A stretch of 14,673 nt of DNA from an uncultured Rhodanobacter sp. (GCA_937906285.1 CALCWL010000488.1:1-14673); one strand, 5' to 3'. Numbered from the stretch's first letter, positions 1 to 6,589 are shown. Numbers and translations are program-made. Notes: a model not told the origin generated them from the sequence alone.

Positions 1-248
1 TCCTGCTGCAGCACCTGGATGTCGAAATCGGGGTATTGCTCCAGCATCGCGCGCGGATCGTCGCTCACGTTGCCGGAAGTCAGCACTGCCAGCGCGCAGC
101 GCCGAAGCAGCGCATGCAGCCCCGAACCGCTGGCCCCGCGCAGCCGCGCCACCTCGTGCCGCGAGAGCACGTCGAGCCCGCCGATCGGCGTGATGCGGGC
201 GCTCACCACGCCCGGTTTGCCGGCACGGCCGGCCTGGGAATCATTCAT
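1..248 (-). CDS. ppnN: Nucleotide 5'-monophosphate nucleosidase PpnN, N-terminal part (cut by window edge)
   Basis: Only the first 82 codons are present; the rest lies beyond the left edge. From residue 18 the protein reads ITPIGGLDVLSRHEVARL and later LLRRCALAVLTSGNVSDDPR and FDIQVLQQ. These follow the start of E. coli PpnN (YgdH), which as I recall it has ISPLGSMDMLSQLEVDML, FRNCSLAVLNSGSLTDN and FDINVLRR. PpnN hydrolyses purine and pyrimidine nucleoside monophosphates to base and ribose 5-phosphate, and in E. coli it binds (p)ppGpp. The visible part is the N-terminal domain; the LOG-type catalytic core with its PGGxGTxxE motif is not in the window. The ATG at 248 has an AGGAG ribosome site about 9 bases upstream. 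It gives about 16 more N-terminal residues than E. coli, so an internal GTG start around codon 14-15 is possible. The family call rests on the domain start alone but the match is good. Confidence 0.85.
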   Translation of the reverse strand, partial: MNDSQAGRAGKPGVVSARITPIGGLDVLSRHEVARLRGASGSGLHALLRRCALAVLTSGNVSDDPRAMLEQYPDFDIQVLQQ

Positions 249-308
249 CCACCACTCTCCTGCCGCTGACGACCCGACTGCCTCATGCAGTGTCGTGGCG
301 GGTTGCCA

Positions 309-337
309 AGCATCCGCTGCGCGAATCATCGGGTCAA
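309..337 (-). promoter_or_regulatory. Candidate sigma70 promoter for ppnN
   Basis: On the minus strand TTGACC (332-337) matches the -35 consensus at 5 of 6 positions. It is followed 17 bases later by GATGCT (309-314), which matches the -10 at only 3 of 6. It lies 60-90 bases upstream of the ppnN start. A small inverted repeat, ACTGC-N5-GCAGT, sits in the presumed 5' leader at 281-295. The weak -10 makes this tentative. Confidence 0.3.
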
Positions 338-364
338 GACAACACGATGCCGATGTGCCTTCGC

Positions 365-394
365 AAAAAAAAACCGGCACCCTGAGGTGCCGGT
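365..394 (-). terminator. Rho-independent terminator of the TonB-dependent receptor gene
   Basis: On the minus strand a perfect 9-bp stem (ACCGGCACC paired with GGTGCCGGT, 4-base loop, 373-394) is followed directly by a run of T (A on the plus strand, 365-372). It starts 22 bases after the receptor stop codon. This is a textbook intrinsic terminator and separates the receptor from ppnN. Confidence 0.93.
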
Positions 395-415
395 CGTTTC
401 GGAACGATGCCGCGA

Positions 416-3400
416 TCAGAACGTGTAGCGCAACGTCAGCATGGCCGACCAGCGCGACACCACGCGGGTCGGGTTGGAACCGGCGTCGTAGCGGATCAGC
501 TGCTGCGGCTGGTAATTGCCATTCTGGTCGGTGGGCAAGTAGTAGATGTACTGGCCCTGCGCATTCACGCCGTCGTAGCCGGCCAGCGTGCGCGTGTTGA
601 ACTGGCCATTGACGGTCTGGCCCCAGTCGCTGTCGAGCAGGTTGAGGAAGTTGTAGACGTCCAGACGCACGACGCCCTTGTTGCCCTTGAAGATGCCCGG
701 GACTTCCTGCGAGAAGCTCATGTCGAGCTGATTGACCCAACCGTAATGATCGGTGTTGCGGCCGGCGATCTGGCCCCGGTGACGGCTCAGGTACTTGTTG
801 CCCGCAATGTAGTCCTGGAACTGCTGGATCAGTTCGGGCGATGCGCTGCCGTAGCTGACCTTGGGGTCATTCACCGTCGGGATGTAGATCGGGTCCTGAT
901 AGGTGATGCCGTCGCCGTTGGAGTCGCCGGAGAAGATCCAGCTGTACGGCAGGCCGCTGTGGCCGCTGTAGAACGCCGACACGCTGGTCTTGTAGTTGCC
1001 GAAGAACGCATGCTGCCAGGTCAGCGACGCCTTGAGCGCCCGCGGGATGTTGCGGTCGGCGGTGGCGGCGACTTCGTCATTGACGTTTTCGCGCACCACG
1101 TACTTGTAGCCGGAGAACGCCTGCGAGCTGTTGCCCGGGTTGACCTCGGTGGCATGGCTGAAGGTAAGGCTCACGTTACCGAACCAGCTTTCCGAGAAGG
1201 GCTTGGCCAGCGCCAGGGTCAAACTGTCGGACTTGCCCTTGCCGGTGTTGGTGAGCAGGGTGGACTGCTGGTCGAACGCCCGGTCGCGATTGGCCGCCGC
1301 ATCCTTGCTGCTGCCGCGCTCGCCCGGGGTCTTCCAGTACTGGAAGCGGCCGTCAGGCATCGTGCCGGTCGGCGCACCGATGTTGATGGCCTTGTAGAAG
1401 ATCGCGTTGTCGGCCTGGATGTGCTGCAACTCCACCGAGCTGATCAGACCCCACCACGGCAGTTCGGCATCGAATGCCAGGGTGGTCTTCCACACGCTGG
1501 GCAGCTTGAAGTCGGGGTCGATCGTGTCGACGACGCCCGCCGGCTGGACTTGCGTGCCGGTCGGAATGTTCTGGTGGTACGGGTCCGGGCTGAACGCCGC
1601 ATCCGCCGGATCGAACGACGAATAGCTGGCCACGGTAAGGCCGTTGTTCTGGTAGGGATTGGTCATCCATACCGTGGGCGGCGTGGTCTGGAACAGGCCG
1701 ATGCCGCCGCGCAACTGCATCATGCGCTCGGTGTTGAACGCGTAGTTGAACGCGAAGCGCGGCTCGACCACCTTGTTCTTGCTGCCCAGGCTGCTGTTGT
1801 TCGGGTAACCGAACGACTGCTGGAAGGCGGCATTGTAGAACGGGGCATGGTCGGACTGCGGAATGTTCATGCGCAGACCGTAGGTCACCGACAGGTTGTT
1901 GTTGACCTGCCAGGTGTCCTGGATGAACGGGCTGTACTGGCTGTACACCCACTGTGCCGCCACGTCGTTGAGGGTATAGCCCGGCGCGGGCTGATACAGG
2001 AAGTACGAGTCGTAGTCGCCGGCAGCGAAATTGGTCAACCCGTAGAACGTGTAATTGCCGTGCTGGGTGCGACCGAACAGGTTGTAGATCTTGTCCCGCT
2101 GGAAGTCGATGCCGCCCTTGATGGTGTGGTCGCCGAGGAAATAGGTGCCGGCAATGAAGGCCGACCACTTCTTGGTGCTGATGGCATTCTCGTGGCGATA
2201 CTGATCCTCGCCCAGGTTGACCGACGGACCCTTGTTGTCGTTGCTCAGGTAGACCTTCACCTGCGGCTGGTTGATCGCGTTGCCGGCCAGCTGCTCGAAC
2301 GTCTGGTAGCTGATCTTGGCTTCGGTCGAGAAGTTCTCGCTCCAGTCATCGTAGAACTGCAGCGCGGCGTTCTTGGTCAGGCTGTCTTTGCTGTACCAGT
2401 AGCTGTCCAGGCCCACTTCCTTGGAGCTGTTGCCCTGCACGATGGGCTGGTTCTCCTTGGTGTACTGGTAGGTGAAGCTGGCACGATGGTCGTTGTTGAT
2501 GTTCCAGTCGATCTTGCCGAGGTAGCGCTTGTCGGTCAGACCGACCGCACCGCCACCCAGGCTGCCCGGCTGCAGACCGAGCGCCTTGGCCGTATCGATC
2601 ACCTGCTGCAGGTCGCTGGGCGAGATCTTGTTGGAGGTGGATGCACCGGTCAGCGACGGGTCCAGGCCATTGGACGAGTCCGCGCCGATGCCCGTGGTCT
2701 TTTCCTGCTCGGCGGAGAAGAAGAAGAACAGCTTGTCCTTGATGATCGGCCCGCCCACGGTGACGCCGCCGGTCCAGTCGCGCTGGTAGCCGGTGTAGTC
2801 GTAACCGCGGTCGCCGCTGTCCAGCCAGCCGGCGTTGCCGACCATCTTGTTGGCATTGCGATAGGCGTAGTACACCGAGCCGTGGAACTCGTTGGTGCCC
2901 GACTTGGTGACCGCATTGATGTCGGCACCGACCGTGTCGGAGGTGACGTCGAAATTGGCGGTGGAGATGTTGTACTCGCCGATCGTGTCGACCGAAATCG
3001 GCGAACCCTGGTACGGCAGGCCATTGGCGTTCAGGCCGTAGGGGTCGCCCTGGGAAATGCCGTCGACGCTGATGTTGTTGAAGCGGTTCGGCAGGCCGGC
3101 CATCGAGATCGAACCGTCGCCCTGGTCGGTCACGTTGATGCGCGGGTCGAGGCGCGCGATGTCGTCGATCGAACGGTTGCCCTGCGGCGTCGTCTCCAGC
3201 TCGCGCTGCGAGACGTTCATCGACAGGCCCTTGTTGTCCGCCGAGAAAATCTGGCTGAGCGCCGAGGTGGTGACCGTGACCGCGCTGAGGTCCTTGGCCT
3301 GAACCCCGGATGTGCTCATCTGCACGTTGATCGAGGATACCTGGCCCAGTTGCAGGTAGACGTTGTTCTTTTCCGCCTGCCCCATGCCCGTCTTGGACAC

Positions 3401-3655
3401 GGTGATGTCGAACGGGCCGCCCACGCGCAGGCCCTGCGCGGTGTAGCGGCCGTCGGCGTCGGTGGTGACCGTCTTGGTGGTGCCTGACGGCTCGTGCACG
3501 ATCTGCACGGTGGCTCCGGCCACCGGCTGGCCACTGGCGTCGACGATTCGACCCGTCGCACCGGAGGAGGTCACGTTCTGGGCGGCCGCCGGCGCGCCCG
3601 CAAGCAACGCAGCAATCGCAAGTGGCAGCAATTTGGCGCGAATTCGGCTGTTCAT
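416..3655 (-). CDS. Oar-like TonB-dependent outer-membrane receptor
   Basis: This 1079-residue protein starts with a Sec signal peptide (MNSRIRAKLLPLAIAALL..., likely cut in APAAA-Q near residue 25). Residues about 28-114 form a carboxypeptidase-regulatory-like beta-sandwich (GRIVDASGQPVAGATVQI, DADGRYTAQGL). A TonB-box-like AVTVTT and a plug domain follow (about 125-250: NNISVDGI, DVTSDTVGADINAVTKSGTN). A long 22-strand-type barrel ends in the outer-membrane signature RYTF. This layout is that of the Oar/OmpA-related TonB-dependent transporters common in Xanthomonadales, which often handle peptides or glycans. No transporter, sigma-factor or hydrolase gene adjoins it, so the substrate is unknown. 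The reading frame stays open to a further upstream ATG at 3832, but the ATG at 3655 is preferred: it begins the signal peptide and has an AGGGA site about 10 bases upstream. Confidence 0.93.
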   Translation of the reverse strand: MNSRIRAKLLPLAIAALLAGAPAAAQNVTSSGATGRIVDASGQPVAGATVQIVHEPSGTTKTVTTDADGRYTAQGLRVGGPFDITVSKTGMGQAEKNNVYLQLGQVSSINVQMSTSGVQAKDLSAVTVTTSALSQIFSADNKGLSMNVSQRELETTPQGNRSIDDIARLDPRINVTDQGDGSISMAGLPNRFNNISVDGISQGDPYGLNANGLPYQGSPISVDTIGEYNISTANFDVTSDTVGADINAVTKSGTNEFHGSVYYAYRNANKMVGNAGWLDSGDRGYDYTGYQRDWTGGVTVGGPIIKDKLFFFFSAEQEKTTGIGADSSNGLDPSLTGASTSNKISPSDLQQVIDTAKALGLQPGSLGGGAVGLTDKRYLGKIDWNINNDHRASFTYQYTKENQPIVQGNSSKEVGLDSYWYSKDSLTKNAALQFYDDWSENFSTEAKISYQTFEQLAGNAINQPQVKVYLSNDNKGPSVNLGEDQYRHENAISTKKWSAFIAGTYFLGDHTIKGGIDFQRDKIYNLFGRTQHGNYTFYGLTNFAAGDYDSYFLYQPAPGYTLNDVAAQWVYSQYSPFIQDTWQVNNNLSVTYGLRMNIPQSDHAPFYNAAFQQSFGYPNNSSLGSKNKVVEPRFAFNYAFNTERMMQLRGGIGLFQTTPPTVWMTNPYQNNGLTVASYSSFDPADAAFSPDPYHQNIPTGTQVQPAGVVDTIDPDFKLPSVWKTTLAFDAELPWWGLISSVELQHIQADNAIFYKAINIGAPTGTMPDGRFQYWKTPGERGSSKDAAANRDRAFDQQSTLLTNTGKGKSDSLTLALAKPFSESWFGNVSLTFSHATEVNPGNSSQAFSGYKYVVRENVNDEVAATADRNIPRALKASLTWQHAFFGNYKTSVSAFYSGHSGLPYSWIFSGDSNGDGITYQDPIYIPTVNDPKVSYGSASPELIQQFQDYIAGNKYLSRHRGQIAGRNTDHYGWVNQLDMSFSQEVPGIFKGNKGVVRLDVYNFLNLLDSDWGQTVNGQFNTRTLAGYDGVNAQGQYIYYLPTDQNGNYQPQQLIRYDAGSNPTRVVSRWSAMLTLRYTF

Positions 3656-3774
3656 GTCTTGTTCGTCCCTCGGGTCCACGACAAAAAAAGGTATGTACGG
3701 AATCAAACATGCCGCGACCCGGGATGGCCCAGGCGTGGTGGCGAAGCGTTTGATGGCCCTGCTCAACTCCCGGT

Positions 3775-3795
3775 ATCGGTCCGCGCGGGACCGAT
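3775..3795 (-). promoter_or_regulatory. Perfect inverted repeat in the receptor leader
   Basis: ATCGGTCC and GGACCGAT flank a 5-base GC core and form a perfect 8-bp stem. It lies about 120-140 bases upstream of the receptor start, inside the predicted transcript leader. No T-run follows, so it is not an intrinsic terminator. It could be an RNA hairpin or a binding site for a dimeric regulator; the sequence does not decide between them. Confidence 0.5.
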
Positions 3796-3834
3796 GCTGG
3801 GCGGCTGGCAGCTGTCTCCCTCTGCCAACCAATT

Positions 3835-3850
3835 GTTAAAGAATTTTAAC
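3835..3850 (-). promoter_or_regulatory. AT-rich palindrome at the predicted receptor transcription start (possible operator)
   Basis: GTTAAA-GAAT-TTTAAC is a perfect 6-bp inverted repeat with a 4-base centre. It sits just downstream of the predicted -10 box and straddles the expected start point near 3847. Its AT content stands out against GC-rich surroundings. The position suits a repressor site, but no regulator can be named. Confidence 0.4.
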
Positions 3851-3853
3851 GGC

Positions 3854-3882
3854 ATTGTATGACACTTTCATGCCAGTGGCAC
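3854..3882 (-). promoter_or_regulatory. Candidate sigma70 promoter of the receptor gene
   Basis: On the minus strand TACAAT (3854-3859, 5 of 6 to the -10 consensus) is preceded at 17 bases by GTGCCA (3877-3882, 4 of 6 to the -35). Transcription from it would give a leader of about 190 nt before the receptor ATG. It lies between the yhgN stop codon and the receptor, so the receptor probably has its own control. Confidence 0.5.
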
Positions 3883-3900
3883 GTCACCCCGGCGACGGCC

Positions 3901-3923
3901 AACCGCCCCCGCGGGGCATGGTT
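3901..3923 (-). other. GC-rich hairpin just after yhgN
   Basis: AACC and GGTT bracket GCCCC-CGC-GGGGC, giving a stem with a small bulge directly after the yhgN stop codon. There is no T-run on the minus-strand side, so it is at best a weak or Rho-assisted transcript end. It lies just upstream of the receptor promoter. Confidence 0.3.
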
Positions 3924-3924
3924 T

Positions 3925-4536
3925 TCAGGGCATCGAACGCAGGAACGAGGCCACGCCGGACATGAACATCTGTACCGACAAGGCGATCAGCAGCATGCCC
4001 ATCACGCGTTCCAGCGCGGTCAGCACGCTCTCGCCGAGCCAGCGGAACAGGTAGGTCGAGCTGAGCAGGATGATCGCGGTGGCCAGCCACGCCAGCAGCA
4101 GCGCCAGCACCCAGTCTGCGGTGCGGCCGGGCTGGGTGTTGGTCAGCAGCAGCAGGGCGGCCATGGCCGACGGTCCGGCCACGCCGGGGATCGCCATCGG
4201 CACGATGAAAGGCTCGCCCTGCCCGGGCTTGCCGAAGATGCCGCTGCCGTCGGCCGGCGGGAACACCATGCGGATGCCGATCAGGAACAACACGATGCCG
4301 CCGGCGACACTGATCGAGTCGGGCTTGAGTTGCATCAGGTGCAGGAATTGCTGGCCACCGAACAGGAACACCAGCAGCACGCCCAGCGCAATCAGCAGCT
4401 CGCGCACCATCACCCGACGCCGGCGTCGCGGCGGCACATCCTTGAGCAGGCTGAGGAAGATCGGGATGTTGCCCAGCGGGTCCATGATCAGGAACAACAT
4501 GATCCCCGCCGACAACGTGGTCATTTGCGCTTCCAT
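3925..4536 (-). CDS. yhgN: YhgN-like MarC-family inner-membrane protein
   Basis: The 203-residue protein is almost wholly hydrophobic with about six membrane spans, as usual for MarC/YhgN. Diagnostic stretches are LIMDPLGNIPIFLSLLK (16-32), MVRELLIALGVLLVFLF (43-59), VAGGIVLFLIGIRMVFP and GEPFIVPMAIPGVAGPS (from about 107). These align closely with E. coli YhgN as I recall it, more so than with MarC itself. The family is named after a multiple-antibiotic-resistance locus, but its members have no demonstrated resistance role and the transported substrate is unknown. The ATG at 4536 has an AGGGAG site 5 bases upstream. The gene lies downstream of grxD and the SDR gene on the same strand, separated from them by a REP element; no clear promoter of its own was seen. 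Confidence 0.9.
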   Translation of the reverse strand: MEAQMTTLSAGIMLFLIMDPLGNIPIFLSLLKDVPPRRRRRVMVRELLIALGVLLVFLFGGQQFLHLMQLKPDSISVAGGIVLFLIGIRMVFPPADGSGIFGKPGQGEPFIVPMAIPGVAGPSAMAALLLLTNTQPGRTADWVLALLLAWLATAIILLSSTYLFRWLGESVLTALERVMGMLLIALSVQMFMSGVASFLRSMP

Positions 4537-4585
4537 TTCGACTCCCTGGAGACAGCTTGGCGACGTGCGGCCGGTTCGTGCGCGC

Positions 4586-4672
4586 GCAGGAGCCCGCTCG
4601 CGGGCGATGCCGTCGTTCTCATGCGCGATGTAAAGATCAAGGCAACAGCGTCGCCCGCGAGCGCACTCCTAC
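4586..4672. repeat. REP-type inverted-repeat pair (GTAG class), first copy
   Basis: Two roughly 25-base arms in inverted orientation (4586-4610 and 4648-4672) flank about 37 bases. Read inward, each arm starts G(T/C)AGGAG and holds a GC stem, for example GCCCGC-TC-GCGGGC in the left arm. The right arm ends in CTCCTAC, that is GTAGGAG on the minus strand. A GTAG terminus plus an imperfect palindrome is the signature of the REP/SMAG class mobilised by REP-associated tyrosine transposases; none is encoded here. The GTAG contains the stop codon of the SDR gene. A related copy lies at 6519-6589. Confidence 0.8.
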
Positions 4673-5448
4673 GACAGTGGGTCGGGGCGAAGATCCAGCA
4701 CCGCACCGCGTACCGCCTGCGCCCGCGGGCCGAGCAGGTAGATGGCCGCCTCGGCGGTGGCGTCCGGCGTGGGCTGCTGCATGATGTCGTCGCCGAAATA
4801 GGCCAGCCGGCGCAGCGCCGTGCGCATCGGCGCAGGCAGCAGCGCATGCACGCGCAGGGAGGTCTCGTCGGTTTCCTCATGCAGGATCGCCACCAGCCGC
4901 TCCAGCGCGGCCTTGGACACGCCGTAACCGCCCCAGTGCGCACGCCGCAGCAGCTCGGGGCTGTCGAGCACGAATACCACGGCGCTGTCGGCGGCCTCGG
5001 TCAGCAGCGGCATGCAGGCCTGGGTCAGCGCGAACGGCGCGTTGACGTTGACGTGCATCGCGCGCAACCAGTCGTCCGGCCGCTGCATGGAAATCGGTGT
5101 GAGCCCGGCGAAACTGGCCGCGCAATGCACGATGCCGTCCAGGCGGCCAAGATCGCGCTGCAAGCCGTCGGCCAGTGCGACGTACTCGCGCGGGGTGGCT
5201 ACCTCCATGTCCAGTGGATGGATCACCGGCTCGGCCAGGCCCTCCTCGCGCATCGCGTCATAGAGCTTCTCCAGCTGGCGCTTGCGCTTGCCGGTGATGA
5301 CCACGGTGGCCCCGGCCAGCGTGGCCGCGCGCACCACCGCGCTGCCGAGTCCGCCATAGGCACCGGTCACCAGTACCACGCGACCGGCGAGGCTGCCGGC
5401 CTCGGGCCGCCAACCGGCGGGCAGACGCGCCGCGGGCAAGCCGCTCAA
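4669..5448 (-). CDS. Short-chain dehydrogenase/reductase (YciK-like)
   Basis: This 259-residue classical SDR carries the nucleotide-binding motif TGAYGGLG (28-35), HCAAS (108-112, in place of NNAG), VNVNAPF (133-139), a serine at 163 and the catalytic YGVSK pair (Tyr175, Lys179). An Arg/Lys-rich stretch after the second strand (GKRKRQ, 53-58) suggests NADP(H) preference. Overall it resembles E. coli YciK; the substrate is unknown. No ATG or GTG precedes the fold in frame, so the likely start is the TTG at 5448. That codon overlaps the grxD stop (TTGA), implying translational coupling, with a GGGGG run about 9 bases upstream. The stop codon TAG is part of the REP element that follows. The family is certain; the start is probable. 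Confidence 0.85.
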   Translation of the reverse strand: MSGLPAARLPAGWRPEAGSLAGRVVLVTGAYGGLGSAVVRAATLAGATVVITGKRKRQLEKLYDAMREEGLAEPVIHPLDMEVATPREYVALADGLQRDLGRLDGIVHCAASFAGLTPISMQRPDDWLRAMHVNVNAPFALTQACMPLLTEAADSAVVFVLDSPELLRRAHWGGYGVSKAALERLVAILHEETDETSLRVHALLPAPMRTALRRLAYFGDDIMQQPTPDATAEAAIYLLGPRAQAVRGAVLDLRPDPLS

Positions 5449-5768
5449 GAGGTTGCCCCCGCCACGTCGCTGGCCATGCGGGCAAGCTCCCCGGAGGACA
5501 TCAGCTCCTCGATGATGTCGCAGCCGCCGATCAATTCGCCGTTGATGAACAGTTGCGGGAACGTCGGCCAGTTCGCGAAGTGCGGCAGCGCGGCGCGCAC
5601 CTGCGGATCGGCCAGCACGTTGACTGCGTGGAATGCCGCTCCTGCCCGGGTCAGCGCCTGCGCGGCGCGACTTGAAAAACCGCACATGGGATATTGCGGC
5701 GTGCCCTTCATGAAAAGCACGATGGGATGCTCGGCCAGCATCGCCTTGATTGGCTCGTTGATGTCCAT
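5445..5768 (-). CDS. grxD: Monothiol CGFS glutaredoxin GrxD (Grx4)
   Basis: The 107-residue protein has the class II monothiol glutaredoxin active site CGFS at 29-32, the glutathione-binding lysine in FMKGTPQYP (Lys21), WPTFPQLFINGEL (67-79) with the cis-proline, and GGCD (81-84). CGFS glutaredoxins bind a [2Fe-2S] cluster as a glutathione-ligated dimer and pass it to acceptors, with BolA as a partner. Length matches the family (about 105-115). It heads a minus-strand pair with the SDR gene, overlapping it by 4 bases, and is divergent from sodB. In E. coli grxD also lies close to sodB. The start has no strong ribosome site; GATG and GTAAAG precede it. Confidence 0.95.
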   Translation of the reverse strand: MDINEPIKAMLAEHPIVLFMKGTPQYPMCGFSSRAAQALTRAGAAFHAVNVLADPQVRAALPHFANWPTFPQLFINGELIGGCDIIEELMSSGELARMASDVAGATS

Positions 5769-5782
5769 GGTGATGTTTCATC

Positions 5783-5811
5783 TTTACAATGCAGGCAAGC
5801 CGCTATTGTAT
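5783..5811 (+). promoter_or_regulatory. Candidate sodB promoter
   Basis: TTTACA (5783-5788, 5 of 6 to the -35) is followed by TATTGT (5804-5809, 15-base spacing) or TTGTAT (5806-5811, 17-base spacing). Alternatively TACAAT at 5785-5790 could itself be a -10, with only a poor -35. The transcript would have a 65-85 nt leader before sodB. The choice between these alternatives is unresolved. Confidence 0.35.
5805..5810 (-). promoter_or_regulatory. Extended -10 element of a grxD promoter
   Basis: On the minus strand the sequence TGATACAAT fits an extended -10 (TGn plus TACAAT, 5 of 6 to consensus). No good -35 is found at 16-18 bases, which is tolerated with extended -10 elements. The expected start point near 5798 gives a leader of about 30 nt for grxD. 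The element overlaps the candidate sodB promoter on the other strand. Confidence 0.45.
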
Positions 5812-5868
5812 CAGCCGCCCGTCGGCCGCCACCTGTTGCCCCGACATTTTCTCCCTCAGCAACATCCC

Positions 5869-5874
5869 AAGGAG
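5869..5874 (+). promoter_or_regulatory. Strong ribosome binding site fixing the sodB start
   Basis: AAGGAG lies 6 bases before the ATG at 5881. It settles the sodB start even though the reading frame stays open for about 2 kb upstream, antisense to grxD, the SDR gene and yhgN. Confidence 0.85.
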
Positions 5875-5880
5875 TCGCTC

Positions 5881-6459
5881 ATGGCCATCGAACTTCCCCC
5901 GCTTCCGTACGAAAAGAATGCACTGGAGCCGCACGTCTCCGCCGAGACGCTCGAGTACCACTACGGCAAGCATCACCAGGCCTACGTGACCAATCTCAAC
6001 AAGCAGATCGAGGGCACCGAGTTCGCCGATGCGAAGCTCGAGGACATCATCCGCAAGTCCTCCGGCGGCATCTTCAACAATGCCGCGCAGACCTGGAACC
6101 ACACCTTCTACTGGAACTCGATGAGCCCGAACGGCGGCGGCGAGCCCACCGGCAAGCTCGCCGACGCGATCAACAAGGCGTTCGGCTCGGTGGCCAAGTT
6201 CAAGGAGGAGTTCAGCAAATCCGCCGCCGGCAACTTCGGCTCGGGCTGGACCTGGCTGGTGCAGCGCCCGGATGGTTCGCTCGGCATCGTCAACACGTCC
6301 AACGCCGGCACGCCGATCACCGGCAGCGACAAGCCGCTGTTCACCGCCGACGTGTGGGAGCACGCCTACTACATCGACTACCGCAACGCTCGTCCGAAGT
6401 ACCTGGAAGCGTTCTGGAATCTGGTCAACTGGGATTTCGCCGCGAAGAACCTGGTCTGA
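5881..6459 (+). CDS. sodB: Iron superoxide dismutase SodB
   Basis: The 192-residue protein is collinear with E. coli SodB without gaps over the key region. The metal ligands are His27 (EYHYGKHHQAYV), His74 (QTWNHTFYW), and Asp157 and His161 (DVWEHAYYIDYRNAR). Gln70 in NNAAQTWNH is the active-site glutamine position typical of iron rather than manganese enzymes, and FGSGWTWLV is also present. There is no signal peptide, so the enzyme is cytoplasmic. It converts superoxide to oxygen and hydrogen peroxide. It is transcribed alone, divergent from grxD, and ends at a strong terminator. Its neighbourhood joins iron-sulfur handling (GrxD) to superoxide defence. Confidence 0.97.
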   Translation: MAIELPPLPYEKNALEPHVSAETLEYHYGKHHQAYVTNLNKQIEGTEFADAKLEDIIRKSSGGIFNNAAQTWNHTFYWNSMSPNGGGEPTGKLADAINKAFGSVAKFKEEFSKSAAGNFGSGWTWLVQRPDGSLGIVNTSNAGTPITGSDKPLFTADVWEHAYYIDYRNARPKYLEAFWNLVNWDFAAKNLV

Positions 6460-6474
6460 TTCCGCAGCCCAACG

Positions 6475-6506
6475 AAAAGGCGGCGCCGGTGGCGCCGCCT
6501 TTTTTT
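6475..6506 (+). terminator. Rho-independent terminator after sodB
   Basis: A perfect 9-bp GC stem (GGCGGCGCC, loop GGT, GGCGCCGCC; 6479-6499) is followed by seven T residues (6500-6506) and starts 19 bases after the sodB stop. An AAAA run on the left (6475-6478) gives it some chance of also working on the opposite strand for purK. Confidence 0.95.
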
Positions 6507-6518
6507 GTGCAACTCTCC

Positions 6519-6589
6519 GTAGAAGCGCACCCTGCACGCGATGCTCTTCGTCACGTGACGAAAAGCATCGCGCCCAAATGCGCTCCTAC
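6519..6589. repeat. REP-type inverted-repeat pair (GTAG class), second copy
   Basis: The element begins GTAGAAGCGCAC and ends GCGCTCCTAC (GTAGGAGCGC on the minus strand), so both ends carry the GTAG terminus. Its centre, 6540-6569, is a 30-base palindrome with one mismatched pair (GATGCTCTTCGTCAC facing GTGACGAAAAGCATC). It shares the GTAGGAG end and the GATGC core with the copy at 4586-4672. It fills the space between the sodB terminator and purK, and its right-hand GTAG contains the purK stop codon. No transposase for it is in the window. Confidence 0.82.

Noticed and set aside
407..3487. A 1026-codon open frame on the plus strand opposite the TonB-dependent receptor
   Set aside because: Its translation is a Val/Arg/Ala/Gly-rich string without domains, typical of a frame antisense to a GC-rich gene. 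The minus-strand frame has a signal peptide, domains and a terminator.
3656..3832. A 59-residue N-terminal extension of the receptor
   Set aside because: It would place the signal peptide inside the protein, has no homology to receptors, and covers the predicted leader; the ATG at 3655 has a ribosome site.
4521..4943. A 140-codon minus-strand frame across the REP element into the SDR gene
   Set aside because: It is out of frame with the SDR motifs and reads through the repeat; it is a shadow.
3859..6459. An 866-codon plus-strand frame that runs into sodB in the same frame, suggesting a fusion
   Set aside because: The part before 5881 is antisense to yhgN, the SDR gene and grxD and looks like non-protein composition. 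sodB has its own AAGGAG site and a family-typical start.
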